Source: Trichococcus sp. K1Tr
GTDB lineage: Bacteria; Bacillota; Bacilli; Lactobacillales; Aerococcaceae
NCBI RefSeq assembly: GCF_028309625.1
Contig: NZ_JAQMHR010000003.1
Coordinates: forward strand, 364,629 to 428,628
DNA length: 64,000 nucleotides
Reading direction: 5' to 3'
Every line of letters starts with the position of its first letter. Within the stretch, counting starts at the first letter, position 1. Of the stretch, positions 26,298 through 34,516 are shown piece after piece. The notes under the pieces were generated by a model that had not been told where the DNA came from, searched no databases, and saw only the letters and a list, made by a program, of their open reading frames with translations. Both the position numbers and the translations under genes were made by a program.

Positions 26298-27542
26298 CTA
26301 GAACGCCCAATCCCCATTACGGAAGATCGGCATAACAAATCCGTCCTTACGGATCCCATCAATATTCATATCAGCGGACCCGATCATGAAGTCCACGTGC
26401 GTAGTCGAGCGGTTCAGGCCGGCTGCAGCAAGCTCTTCTTGCGTCATTTCGGTACCGCCAACAACACTGGATGCGTAAGCGGAGCCCAGCGCCAAGTGGT
26501 TGGAGGCATTTTCGTCGAATAGCGTGTTGAAGAAGACGATGCCGGATTGCGAGATTGGAGACGGATCCGGAACCAAGGCGACTTCGCCCAAGCTGCGTCC
26601 GCCTTCGTTTTCTTCAACCAAGCGGCGGATCGTTTCTTCGCCTTTTTCGGCGGTCACTTCGGTCACTTGGCCGTTCTCGAAGCGGAACGTCATGCCGTCG
26701 ATGATGTTGCCGGCGTAGCTCAGCGGTTTCGTCGATTTCACGATACCGTCGATGCGGCGGAAATCAGGTGCGGAGAAGACTTCCTCGGTCGGCATGTTGG
26801 CGATGAACTTTTCGTTCTGCGCGTTCACGCTGCCGGCGCTTTCCCAGATATGATTTTGCGGCATGCCGATCGTCAAATCGGTTCCGTTCGGTGCTGTGTA
26901 ATGCAGCGTGTCGAATTGCTCGGCGTTCAGCACATCGGCTTTCGATAGCAGGCGCGCTTCATGCGCATCCCAGGCCGCCACAGGATCGGCTTCGTAGACG
27001 CGGCACGTCTTGAAGATTTCGTTCCACAAGGCGTCGACTTGTTCCTCTTCGGTCGCCAGATCAGGGAAGACTTTCGCCGCCCATTTCGCGCCGGCTGCGG
27101 CAGCGACGGTCCAGCTCACTTTGTTGGCTTGGGTCGCGATGCGTTGCGCATCGAAGGCGACGTTATTAGCCTTTTGCGCTGCAGCCAACTTCTTGCCGTC
27201 GACGCCGTTCAGCGCATCCGGATCGGCCGAGCGGACAGAAAGGCGGCTCGCTTTCTTTTCGATCATGTCGAGACTTTCATCCACTTTGTATTGCGGGATA
27301 TTCGTCATTCTCTCCTCGGACGTGTGCAGATACGTTTCGCGGGTGACGAAATCGTCGGTCCACTTGACGATGACTTCCTCGGCGCCCAGCGCATAGGCCT
27401 CCTTCGTCAACAGACGCGCGAACGGTGCCTGCTCGACGTCGACAGTGATGACGATCGTGTGGCCTTTTTGAACGTTGATCCCTTTCGAAACCAACAACTT
27501 GGCGTATTTTTGCAGATTTTCTTCAAAATTCGGTAATACCAT
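26298..27542 (-). CDS. Aminopeptidase, peptidase family M29
   Basis: This 414-residue cytoplasmic metallo-aminopeptidase resembles PepS/AmpS/AmpT. The start is MVLPNFEENLQKYAKLLVSKG with AGGAG 10 bases upstream. The C-terminal catalytic domain contains the conserved GEVALVPDPSPIS stretch, LFDENASNHLALGSAY and STTHVDFMIGS, which carry the Glu, His and Asp ligands of the two-metal site. These enzymes release N-terminal residues from peptides with broad specificity and work in peptide turnover. The length is typical, and the gene stands alone with its own terminator. Confidence 0.92.
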   Translation of the reverse strand: MVLPNFEENLQKYAKLLVSKGINVQKGHTIVITVDVEQAPFARLLTKEAYALGAEEVIVKWTDDFVTRETYLHTSEERMTNIPQYKVDESLDMIEKKASRLSVRSADPDALNGVDGKKLAAAQKANNVAFDAQRIATQANKVSWTVAAAAGAKWAAKVFPDLATEEEQVDALWNEIFKTCRVYEADPVAAWDAHEARLLSKADVLNAEQFDTLHYTAPNGTDLTIGMPQNHIWESAGSVNAQNEKFIANMPTEEVFSAPDFRRIDGIVKSTKPLSYAGNIIDGMTFRFENGQVTEVTAEKGEETIRRLVEENEGGRSLGEVALVPDPSPISQSGIVFFNTLFDENASNHLALGSAYASSVVGGTEMTQEELAAAGLNRSTTHVDFMIGSADMNIDGIRKDGFVMPIFRNGDWAF

Positions 27543-27656
27543 TGTGTATTCACTCCTATGTTTTAAAAAAGTACTGGCACTATCATAGCACAACTTACCT
27601 CTAGAGAATAGATAAGTTTCCCATATATTTGTGTAATATTGACCCCGAAACGCAAA

Positions 27657-27685
27657 AAAACTCAGCCGAAGCTGAGCTTTGTCTA
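27657..27685. terminator. Small terminator-like hairpin
   Basis: CTCAGC-CGAA-GCTGAG with an upstream A run and downstream TTTGTCT. It is placed upstream of the aminopeptidase start, so its transcript is unclear. Confidence 0.45.
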
Positions 27686-27834
27686 TTTAACCTTGGGGGG
27701 ATTAAACAGAAGCTGGAACCACAAGGGCTCCTGTAATTGATATAAAATCGATTACATGTACTATATTCTCATATGACCCGCAAGAATGCAATAGATTTTT
27801 TTGTGAAATGAACAAATTGGTTAAGGGAACAGAA

Positions 27835-28065
27835 GTCTGCCGACGAAGGGATTGAGCCCCTCGCTCCTCCGAAAAGGGCTGGCTTCGCCGGAGCTGACGC
27901 TCGTCATGGCCCGTCAACTCCGACGAGGACCTGCTCACCGTAGAAGAGCGAACCGCTGATACCCCAGCTCCGGCCAACAATCTCTCGCAGGAGGAGAGCT
28001 AATTACCGAAAACCCAACTCCGTTGAGAAGTGCGCTCATCGGAGAAGCCAGGATTACCGCTAAAC
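27835..28065. repeat. Family A intergenic repeat
   Basis: CGCCGGAGCTGACGCTCGTC and AACTCCGTTGAGAAGTGCGC match the copies at 4300-4575 and 29765-30165. The gap 27543-28145 otherwise holds no gene. Confidence 0.65.
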
Positions 28066-28082
28066 CCCGAGTTTTGCGCTCG

Positions 28083-28140
28083 TGCTAAACCCAAAAAGGA
28101 ACCGAGGGTCCTCAGACCACTCGGTTCTTCACATTTATAT
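28083..28140 (-). terminator. Possible terminator of the coiled-coil protein gene
   Basis: GGAACCGAGGGTCC and ACTCGGTTC-type sequences can fold as ACCGAG/CTCGGT around 28098-28127 just past the stop codon. Only a short T run is present on the minus strand. Confidence 0.35.
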
Positions 28141-28145
28141 ACTCT

Positions 28146-29045
28146 TCAAATTACTTTATCATCCTCAACCGCCAACACTCCCAAAGTCGTCTCCAGCTCG
28201 CGTTTCTTCGCTGCCAAACTTTCCATAACATCCTCGGTGCTGTCCTGCAGCTTCTTCAGGTTTTCGATATTCTTCTCAATGATAACTTTCGTTCCCCAAT
28301 CGGAGAAGAGGTTGTCGAAGAAGATGTCCAGAGCGCGTTGGGTGGAGGAGATGGTCTCGAGGTCACTTTCGAAGACGAAATCCAGGTCGCGCAGTTCCCG
28401 CGCAAAAGTATAGACGGTCTGTTCAAGGTGTAGAAGCGAGGCTTCTGCGGCATCCAGCTTGTCGTGCTTCAGGAAATCCAGGATGAGACTGCTATCGGTG
28501 ATCAGATCCCAAGTCGAAATGGCATCGGCAGCATCGAGACCGCTGATGATATCCGACAGGGATTCCAACACTGCGATTCCGGCTTGTTCGGCTTCGTTGG
28601 TCTCGCGCCATTCGTGCTCAAGGGCGAGAATCTGTTGTTGACGTTCGCTCACGACCTGATTCATGTTCGGATGTTTGCGCAGGACGTCTTCCTTGATGTT
28701 GCGCAGCCGCAGCTTCTTCTCTTCGATATCCGCTTCGACTTCTTTGACTCTGCGGGCGGCGGCGATCTTCATCGCGTAGGCCTTGTCGAATTCGACTTTG
28801 GCGCCGATGATTTCGCGGTACTCTTTGTCATAGCGGCGGTCGAAGTTGCCGAAGAGCTTCAGGAGAGTGTTCGAGAAACTGTCATTGCGCAGCCGTTCGA
28901 GGTCGCGGTTCTCCTTTTCCAGCATCGCAATGGCCTTTTCCAGTGCTTCTTGGTATTTTGAAAGATTTTCTTCGGCATTGAAAAGCTTGCGGGCCAAGGA
29001 CCCTAACTGGAGCATCAATATTTCATATTCCATTCCGACATCCAT
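28146..29045 (-). CDS. Cytoplasmic coiled-coil protein of unknown function
   Basis: This 299-residue protein is almost entirely helical and highly charged, with long coiled-coil stretches (about 15-160 and 215-290). No signal peptide, membrane helix or enzyme motif is visible, and I do not recognise a family. AGGAGG lies 6 bases before the ATG at 29045, which is preferred over the adjacent ATG at 29048 and over longer frames. The neighbours (flavodoxin, aminopeptidase) give no functional hint. Such proteins can be cytoskeletal or PspA-like, but the sequence does not show this. Confidence 0.65.
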   Translation of the reverse strand: MDVGMEYEILMLQLGSLARKLFNAEENLSKYQEALEKAIAMLEKENRDLERLRNDSFSNTLLKLFGNFDRRYDKEYREIIGAKVEFDKAYAMKIAAARRVKEVEADIEEKKLRLRNIKEDVLRKHPNMNQVVSERQQQILALEHEWRETNEAEQAGIAVLESLSDIISGLDAADAISTWDLITDSSLILDFLKHDKLDAAEASLLHLEQTVYTFARELRDLDFVFESDLETISSTQRALDIFFDNLFSDWGTKVIIEKNIENLKKLQDSTEDVMESLAAKKRELETTLGVLAVEDDKVI

Positions 29046-29134
29046 CATTATCCTCCTCTCTGTTTGTAAAAAATAAACGGCTTCGTTCCAAAAAAACATT
29101 TATACAAGGTAAAACATAAGCGCTTTCCTGCATT

Positions 29135-29182
29135 TTAAAAAAGAAGAGCCAACCGCAGGGATTCCCGAATGTTAACTCTTCC
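29135..29182 (-). terminator. Terminator of the flavodoxin gene
   Basis: On the minus strand GAAGAGTTAAC and GTTGGCTCTTC form an imperfect stem around CATTCGGGAATCCCTGCG, followed by TTTTTT. Confidence 0.65.
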
Positions 29183-29218
29183 TTTATTGTGATGATGTAA
29201 TGAATAGGTGCGTCTAGC

Positions 29219-29668
29219 TTACTTATTCAGGGCGTCTACCATTGATTGCGAGAATTTCTGCAGGTTCGCGATATCCTCTTCTTCGGCGTTCAAGTCGATC
29301 TTGACGTTTTCAGCGCCGATTGTTGCGCCGAATTTTTTGAATTGCGCTTCGAAATCATCCACTGCTTTGCAGTAATATTCATAGAACGTATCCCCAGATC
29401 CCACAACGCCAGCGATTTTACCAGTGAAGTCGACGTCTTCCATCTCTTCATAGAAGTCCATGAATTCGTCCGGCAGGTCGCCGTCGGATCCGTATGTGTA
29501 GGTCGCGACGATGTTCATGTCATATGCCAAGAAGTCCTCCGGTGCGACTTGCGTACATTCTTTTACTTCGACGTTCACACCTAATGCTTCCAATTGGTCT
29601 GCGACGATATCGGCGATCTCCTCGGTGTTCCCTGTCAAACTTGCGTATACGATTAATGCTGATGCCAT
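29219..29668 (-). CDS. Flavodoxin, short chain
   Basis: This 149-residue FMN electron carrier has the phosphate-binding loop SLTGNTEEIA at residues 10-19, an aromatic FMN loop TYTYGSDGDLPDEF near 57-70 and GSGDTFYEYYCKAVD near 91-105. The strong net negative charge is typical of flavodoxins. The length matches short-chain forms. It could supply electrons to radical SAM activases such as the one at 2435-3241, which need low-potential reduction; that link is inference. GAGGGAAATA precedes the ATG. Confidence 0.93.
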   Translation of the reverse strand: MASALIVYASLTGNTEEIADIVADQLEALGVNVEVKECTQVAPEDFLAYDMNIVATYTYGSDGDLPDEFMDFYEEMEDVDFTGKIAGVVGSGDTFYEYYCKAVDDFEAQFKKFGATIGAENVKIDLNAEEEDIANLQKFSQSMVDALNK

Positions 29669-29764
29669 TATATTTCCCTCTTTCTTCTCACGGTTGCTTT
29701 CTAATCAAAGTATACCAAAGTTCCATCCGGTTGGCATCAAATAATCACAGATTTGCGACAAGGG

Positions 29765-30165
29765 GTTCCACGGCCGCACAGCTGTGACGAGCGCGGCCTT
29801 TGCCGGAGGTGGGGCGAGCGTAAAACTCTCACCTCCGGGGAGGCGTTGTTCGTCGGAGGACAGAGTGCGATTACGCGCTCAGCTCCGGCTGGGTTCCGGT
29901 AACAGGAGGAGGATGGATTAGCGGAACCACAACTCCGTTGAGAGGGGCGTTCACCGGAGGAAAGCACCAGCTCCGATTAGGGTTGGCTTCGCCGGAGCAG
30001 AGGCGAGCGCAAATCTCTCACCTCCGAGGAGACCTTGCTCGCCGGAGGACAACCTCTGTCCGCGTGCTCAGCTTCGGCGAAAGACCGGTAACAGGATGAG
30101 AGCGGGTCACCGGAAGCCTAGCTCCGACGAAAGCGCTTTTCGTCGGAGCTGGGCGGCACTGACGG
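29765..30165. repeat. Family A intergenic repeat, longest copy
   Basis: Two consecutive family A units. 29829-30000 aligns with 4378-4565, and 30001-30165 repeats the pattern (CTCACCTCCGAGGAG, GGAGGACA, AGCTCCGACGAAAG). It occupies most of the gap 29669-30299. Confidence 0.7.
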
Positions 30166-30217
30166 GCCGGCATTGAGAGTTTGTGCAAAAAGTTTTTAAT
30201 ATTTTCGACACATTTCC

Positions 30218-30246
30218 CTTTACAAATTATACCTACCGGGGTATTA
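30218..30246 (+). promoter_or_regulatory. Promoter with CstR/CsoR-like operator
   Basis: -35 TTTACA (30218-30223), a 17-bp spacer and -10 TATTAT (30241-30246). The spacer and -10 contain ATACC-TACCGG-GGTAT-type inverted half-sites (30228-30243), reminiscent of operators of the CsoR/CstR family. A persulfide-responsive CstR would fit the downstream gene. Confidence 0.55.
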
Positions 30247-30299
30247 TTATCTGCATACAACCGAAACTTAAAAACTTTGTGAAATGAGGATTATATAGA

Positions 30300-32792
30300 A
30301 TGAAACGTAAAATTGTGATCATCGGCGGCGTAGCCGGCGGAGCGACAGCAGCAGCACGCTTGAGAAGATTGAATGAAGAGGACGAAATCGTCATCTTCGA
30401 AAAGGGTGAATACATCTCTTTCGCGAACTGTGGCTTGCCTTACCATATCGGCGGCGTAATCCAAGAACGCGATAACCTGTTGTTGGAGACAGTCGGCGGC
30501 TTGGCCAAGAAATTCAACATTGGCATCAAGAACTTCAGCGAAGTCGTGAAGATCAACCGCGGCAAAAAGACAATCACAGTGAAACACGTAATAACAGGCG
30601 CTACAACAGAAGAAAGCTATGACAAGCTGATCATCTCGACTGGCGCAAAACCGATCAAACCGGCCATCGAAGGCATCGATGACGCGAAAAACATCTTCAC
30701 TTTGCGCAATATTCCGGATATGGACAAGATCAAAGCCTACATCACTGAGCACCAAGTGAAACGCGCGACCGTGATCGGCGGCGGCTTCATCGGCTTGGAA
30801 ATGATGGAAAACCTATGGGAATTGGGCATCCACGTATCCTTGGTCGAAATGAGCGACCAGGTCATGGCACCGATCGACTTCGAAATGGCGCAATCCGTGC
30901 ATGCGCACATCGATATGCATAACGTGCAATTGATCTTGAGCGACGGCGTCAAAGCCTTCGAAGAGAACGGCATGAAAGTCCGCTTGAACAGCGGCAAAGT
31001 GCTGAATACAGATATGACGATCCTATCCATCGGCGTGACACCGGAAAACGATTTGGCTATCGAATCCAACTTGGAAACAGGCTTCAGAGGCGCAATCGTC
31101 GTGAACGACCAACTGCAGACATCCGATCCGGACATCTTCGCAGTAGGGGACGTCATCGAAGTGACTGACTTCGTCAACGGCAGCCCGACAGTTGTGCCAT
31201 TGGCTTGGCCAGCGAACCGTCAAGGCCGCTTGGTGGCTGACCACTTGAACGGTATGGATGTCCGTTACAAAGGCACGATGGGAACTTCCGTCGCGAAAGT
31301 TTTCGAATTGACAGTAGCGGCAGCCGGAAACAACGAAAAAACTTTGGAACGTATCGGCACCGACTATAAAGTCGTGCATATTCATCCGAACTCCCATGCT
31401 GGTTATTACCCAGGGGCTTCCCCGTTGGACATCAAATTGTTGTTCGGCTTGGACGGCAAAATCTTGGGTGTGCAGGCAGTCGGTATGGAAGGCGTCGAAA
31501 AACGCGTCGACGTCATCGCGACAGCCATGAAATTGGGCGCGACCGTCTACGACTTGCCGGATTTGGAATTGGCATACGCACCACCGTATTCATCCGCAAA
31601 AGATCCAGCCAACATCGCCGGCTATGTGGCTTCCAACATTCTGGAAGGCACGATCGACACTTTCCAATGGCATGAAGTCGACGGCCTGATCGCAAGCGGC
31701 GCGTTCTTCCTGGACGTCCGTGAAGACTTCGAATTGGCGACCGGCGTATTGGGCAATGCCTACACAATCCCATTGGGCGATGTCCGTGCGCGCATGAGCG
31801 AATTGCCGAAAGACAAAACGATCCATGTGTTCTGCCAAGTCGGCCACCGCGGCTACAACGCAGCCCGCATCCTGATGCAGAACGGCTTCACCGTCAAGAA
31901 CCTGGACGGCGGCTACAAAACTTACAAACAAGCAAACACGACTTTAAATTATAAAGAAGAAGCGCCGGAAGAGGCGGTTCATGTGGAACCAACACACGCG
32001 AAGCCAGCCCAACCGGTCGGCAACACGATCCAAGTCGATGCCTGCGGACTGCAGTGTCCGGGTCCGATCCTGAAAGTGAAAGAGAACATCGACAAGATGG
32101 TCGACGGTCAGGAACTGATCATCGAAGCATCCGACTTCGGCTTCCTGGCTGACATCGCAGCCTGGACGAAGAACACCGGCAATACGTTGCTCTCGAAAGA
32201 AATCGACGGTAAGATCGTTCGTGCCCACGTAGCGAAAGGCAAAGCTGGCGCAGCACCAGCCGGTTTCAACCAAGCAGCATTGGCAGCTCAAGCGACACAA
32301 GCACCTGTCCTGCAGGAAACGAAAGACGGCGCAACGATGGTTGTCTTCAGTGGGGATTTGGACAAAGCCTTGGCTTCCTTCATCATCGCCAACGGAGCAG
32401 CGGCTTACGGCAAGCAAGTGACGATGTTCTTCACCTTCTGGGGCTTGAACGTCATCAAGCGTCCGGAAAAAGTCAGCGTAGCGAAACGCGGCATGGAAAA
32501 AATGTTCGACATCATGTTGCCGAAACATGCCGGTAAATTGCCGATCTCCCAAATGAACATGGGCGGCATGGGCTCGAAGATGATCCAAGCCGTCATGAAA
32601 CAGAAGAACGTTGACAGCATCCCTGTCATGATTGCGCAAGCACAAAAAATGGGCGTCAAGATGGTGGCCTGCACAATGTCAATGGACATCATGGGCATCA
32701 AAGAAGAAGAAATCATCGAAGGCGTGGACTTCGGCGGTGTAGCAACTTACATCGGCGACACGATGGATGCAAACTTGAACCTATTCATCTAA
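30300..32792 (+). CDS. Multidomain CoA-disulfide/persulfide reductase (FAD oxidoreductase, rhodanese, TusA, DsrE)
   Basis: This 830-residue fusion has four sulfur-handling parts. Residues 1-445 are a CoA-disulfide reductase-like FAD/NAD(P)H oxidoreductase (GGVAGGATAAAR; active Cys44 in SFANCGLPY). Residues ~460-550 are a rhodanese with Cys512 in FCQVGHRG. Residues ~575-650 are a TusA/SirA domain with CPxP-type Cys586 in CGLQCPGPI. Residues ~670-830 are a DsrE/DsrF-like domain with Cys in MVACTMSMDIMG. The order suggests persulfide relay and reduction of CoA persulfide or polysulfide, giving H2S, in the cytoplasm. Single-gene fusions of this type occur in Firmicutes. A CstR-like operator in its promoter supports induction by persulfides. 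Confidence 0.88.
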   Translation: MKRKIVIIGGVAGGATAAARLRRLNEEDEIVIFEKGEYISFANCGLPYHIGGVIQERDNLLLETVGGLAKKFNIGIKNFSEVVKINRGKKTITVKHVITGATTEESYDKLIISTGAKPIKPAIEGIDDAKNIFTLRNIPDMDKIKAYITEHQVKRATVIGGGFIGLEMMENLWELGIHVSLVEMSDQVMAPIDFEMAQSVHAHIDMHNVQLILSDGVKAFEENGMKVRLNSGKVLNTDMTILSIGVTPENDLAIESNLETGFRGAIVVNDQLQTSDPDIFAVGDVIEVTDFVNGSPTVVPLAWPANRQGRLVADHLNGMDVRYKGTMGTSVAKVFELTVAAAGNNEKTLERIGTDYKVVHIHPNSHAGYYPGASPLDIKLLFGLDGKILGVQAVGMEGVEKRVDVIATAMKLGATVYDLPDLELAYAPPYSSAKDPANIAGYVASNILEGTIDTFQWHEVDGLIASGAFFLDVREDFELATGVLGNAYTIPLGDVRARMSELPKDKTIHVFCQVGHRGYNAARILMQNGFTVKNLDGGYKTYKQANTTLNYKEEAPEEAVHVEPTHAKPAQPVGNTIQVDACGLQCPGPILKVKENIDKMVDGQELIIEASDFGFLADIAAWTKNTGNTLLSKEIDGKIVRAHVAKGKAGAAPAGFNQAALAAQATQAPVLQETKDGATMVVFSGDLDKALASFIIANGAAAYGKQVTMFFTFWGLNVIKRPEKVSVAKRGMEKMFDIMLPKHAGKLPISQMNMGGMGSKMIQAVMKQKNVDSIPVMIAQAQKMGVKMVACTMSMDIMGIKEEEIIEGVDFGGVATYIGDTMDANLNLFI

Positions 32793-32807
32793 TAAAGCAA
32801 GAACTTT

Positions 32808-32836
32808 AGGCTCCCGCTGCGGCGGGGGCTTTTTCT
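32808..32836 (+). terminator. Terminator of the multidomain reductase
   Basis: CTCCCGC (32811-32817) and GCGGGGG (32822-32828) form a stem, followed by CTTTTTCTTTT. Confidence 0.75.
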
Positions 32837-32859
32837 TTTGACATTCAGATGTTTTTACA

Positions 32860-33150
32860 TTCTGAATAGCCGACGGAACCCGCCCCCGTCGGCTGATCGT
32901 GAAGCGAATGATACCGAACAGCCGACGAAAAATCAGGGTGTTGACTAAATGGAGAGCGAATGATACCGAACAGCCTACGAAAAGCGGGGATGTCGGCTGA
33001 ACGAAGGGCGAAGAATACCGAACAGTCGACACAAGCTAAATCCCTCGACTGAACGAAGAAATCAGGATGTCGAATAGTCGACACAAGTCGTTCCTGTCGG
33101 GTGTACACCCAGGACAGTATCCGGAACACCCGACAGCCTGTCGATCTCTC
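32860..33150. repeat. Family B tandem repeat array
   Basis: Five to six 51-bp units (ATACCGAACAGCCGACGA, GTCGGCTGAACGAAG). Part of it closely resembles 35790-35960, including the GTCGACACAAG...TTCCTG ending. Confidence 0.75.
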
Positions 33151-33189
33151 GGCTGAACGCATACCTGTTGGACACTGGCTTGCCTTTTA

Positions 33190-33223
33190 TTCGGGCGCTC
33201 GCTCATGGGTGCGCTTTTTTTCG
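33190..33223 (+). terminator. Hairpin with long T run
   Basis: GGCGCTCGCTCATGGGTGCGC folds on GCGC/GCGC ends and is followed by TTTTTTT (33215-33223). No gene reads into it directly. Confidence 0.5.
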
Positions 33224-33279
33224 TGTCGGCAAAAGTGTTGGGTATAATTTCAGATATTTTCACTTTTGTCTAGCTTAAT

Positions 33280-33308
33280 TTGACAATTGAGCAATTTAGA
33301 AATATAGT
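33280..33308 (+). promoter_or_regulatory. Upstream promoter in the WxL leader region
   Basis: -35 TTGACA (33280-33285), exactly 17 bp and -10 TATAGT (33303-33308). It lies 200 bp before the riboswitch. A hairpin AGCTCAA/TTGAGCT followed by GAATGATTTTT (33449-33477) could stop this transcript, giving a short RNA of about 165 nt. Confidence 0.55.
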
Positions 33309-33492
33309 AAATATAGAAAGATTATTTGGCAAAATATATGACAAATTCAGATTATTCCATTGAATAGTAAAATATTTTCAAATAGTTTCTCTGCGATAAA
33401 CCTGCTTTCTGAATTATTATTACTAGGCGGATCGATTATTGATAAAACAGCTCAAAGCGTTGAGCTGAATGATTTTTCCGAAAACCTCAGTA

Positions 33493-33498
33493 TATAAT
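33493..33498 (+). promoter_or_regulatory. -10 element directly before the riboswitch
   Basis: TATAAT at 33493-33498; the -35 region (TGATTT, 33470-33475) is poor. Transcription would begin at the 5' edge of the aptamer. Confidence 0.45.
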
Positions 33499-33504
33499 TG
33501 CGGA

Positions 33505-33602
33505 AATGCAACGATAAAGGCAAACCATCTGAAAAGGTGGGACGCAAAGCTAAAGGGCCTTCTGTATAAAAACGGGTGGTAGCCAGTTACCGAAAGGGGT
33601 TT
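33505..33602 (+). promoter_or_regulatory. Cyclic di-GMP-I (GEMM-I) riboswitch
   Basis: The conserved core is present: AAAGGCAAACC (33517-33527), stem CCATCT with a GAAA tetraloop and AGGTGG, then GGGACGCAAAGC, a stem starting GGGCCT, and GGTAGCCAGTTACCG (33578-33592). These match the P1/P2/P3 layout and the GNRA tetraloop of the class. It lies about 90 bp upstream of the WxL protein gene, the first gene downstream. I see no clear intrinsic terminator after it, so control could act on translation or through a weaker hairpin. Confidence 0.88.
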
Positions 33603-33691
33603 TCATTGAGAAAATATTAGAAAAAATTGGTTAATCTGTATACAGTTTACAAATTCGTACGACCAAATCGAAAAAGAAAAGGCGGGATAAA

Positions 33692-34255
33692 ATGTTAAAG
33701 AAAATGAATAAAATAGCAGCTATCACAATGTTGCTAAGTGTAATGGGAACGAGCACAGCCTTTGCTGCAGAAACTACAACAGGAGTTACAGGTACCACCA
33801 ATGCGACAATTACTGGGTTTACAGCTGGCAACTTTGATGCCGTAACCTTAAATGGTACCACTAAAACAACAACTTCCGCAGTATCCCCTATCACACTTAC
33901 TGATGCCAGAGGTACTGGTGGTGGTTGGGATGTAACCTTGAAGGCAACAACATTTACAAATGCTGAAGCTGCTCATAGCGCCCTAAAGACATTACCCCCT
34001 AATTCGTTAGCACTTGGGGTTGTATCTATCGAAGCTGGTACTGATTCTACACCTGTTACGAATATAGTGATTGGAAGCGGTGCAATCGATAACCCTAGCG
34101 GTGTCACAATTTTAGATGCAGGTATAAATGAGGGGATGGGAATCTATACAGTAAATATAGCTCCTATGACATTGACTTTGCTCCCTAAGGATGCTAAAGC
34201 AGGTACCTATACCTCAACTATTACGATGACATTTGCAGAAGGGCCAAGTATTTAA
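33692..34255 (+). CDS. WxL-domain-like secreted surface protein
   Basis: This 187-residue secreted protein has a signal peptide (KKMNKIAAITMLLSVMG, cleaved after STAFA-A near residue 26) and a WxL-type domain filling the rest. The first signature is present (RGTGGGWDVTLKATTF). The second, usually YxSxxTWxL near the C-terminus, reads TYTSTITMTF, so the second Trp is lost. WxL proteins bind peptidoglycan non-covalently and work with DUF916/DUF3324 partners, one of which follows. Translation is probably governed by the c-di-GMP riboswitch upstream. It could also be grouped with other small Ser/Thr-rich surface proteins. Confidence 0.75.
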   Translation: MLKKMNKIAAITMLLSVMGTSTAFAAETTTGVTGTTNATITGFTAGNFDAVTLNGTTKTTTSAVSPITLTDARGTGGGWDVTLKATTFTNAEAAHSALKTLPPNSLALGVVSIEAGTDSTPVTNIVIGSGAIDNPSGVTILDAGINEGMGIYTVNIAPMTLTLLPKDAKAGTYTSTITMTFAEGPSI

Positions 34256-34276
34256 TCTAGCTTAAGATGATTTCTT

Positions 34277-34313
34277 AAAGGGGCTGGGACAAAGACCTAG
34301 CCTCTTTCTTTTG
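34277..34313 (+). terminator. Terminator of the WxL gene
   Basis: AAAGGGGCTGGG (34277-34288) pairs with CCTAGCCTCTTT (34296-34307), with two G-T pairs, then CTTTTG. Confidence 0.75.
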
Positions 34314-34516
34314 CCTACCAATTAATCGTAAACGTGTTCCAAAAGCAGACCCGATGTTACTTCACGAATAATGCTCAGATGGTCCATGATCAATCTCCGC
34401 TTATTCGTTCCAGTGATTCGGGTCTAAACTTTTTTGGCTCGCTCTTTTAAGTTTAAGTTGGTATTATTAATACTGAAATGAAAAATATGACTGTACAGAT
34501 TTACGGAGGGAAATTT

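Noticed and set aside
34322..34387. A 21-codon minus-strand frame (MDHLSIIREV...) with GGAG 8 bases upstream
   Set aside because: Too short to judge, with no supporting neighbour or visible promoter; probably chance in the gap after the WxL terminator.
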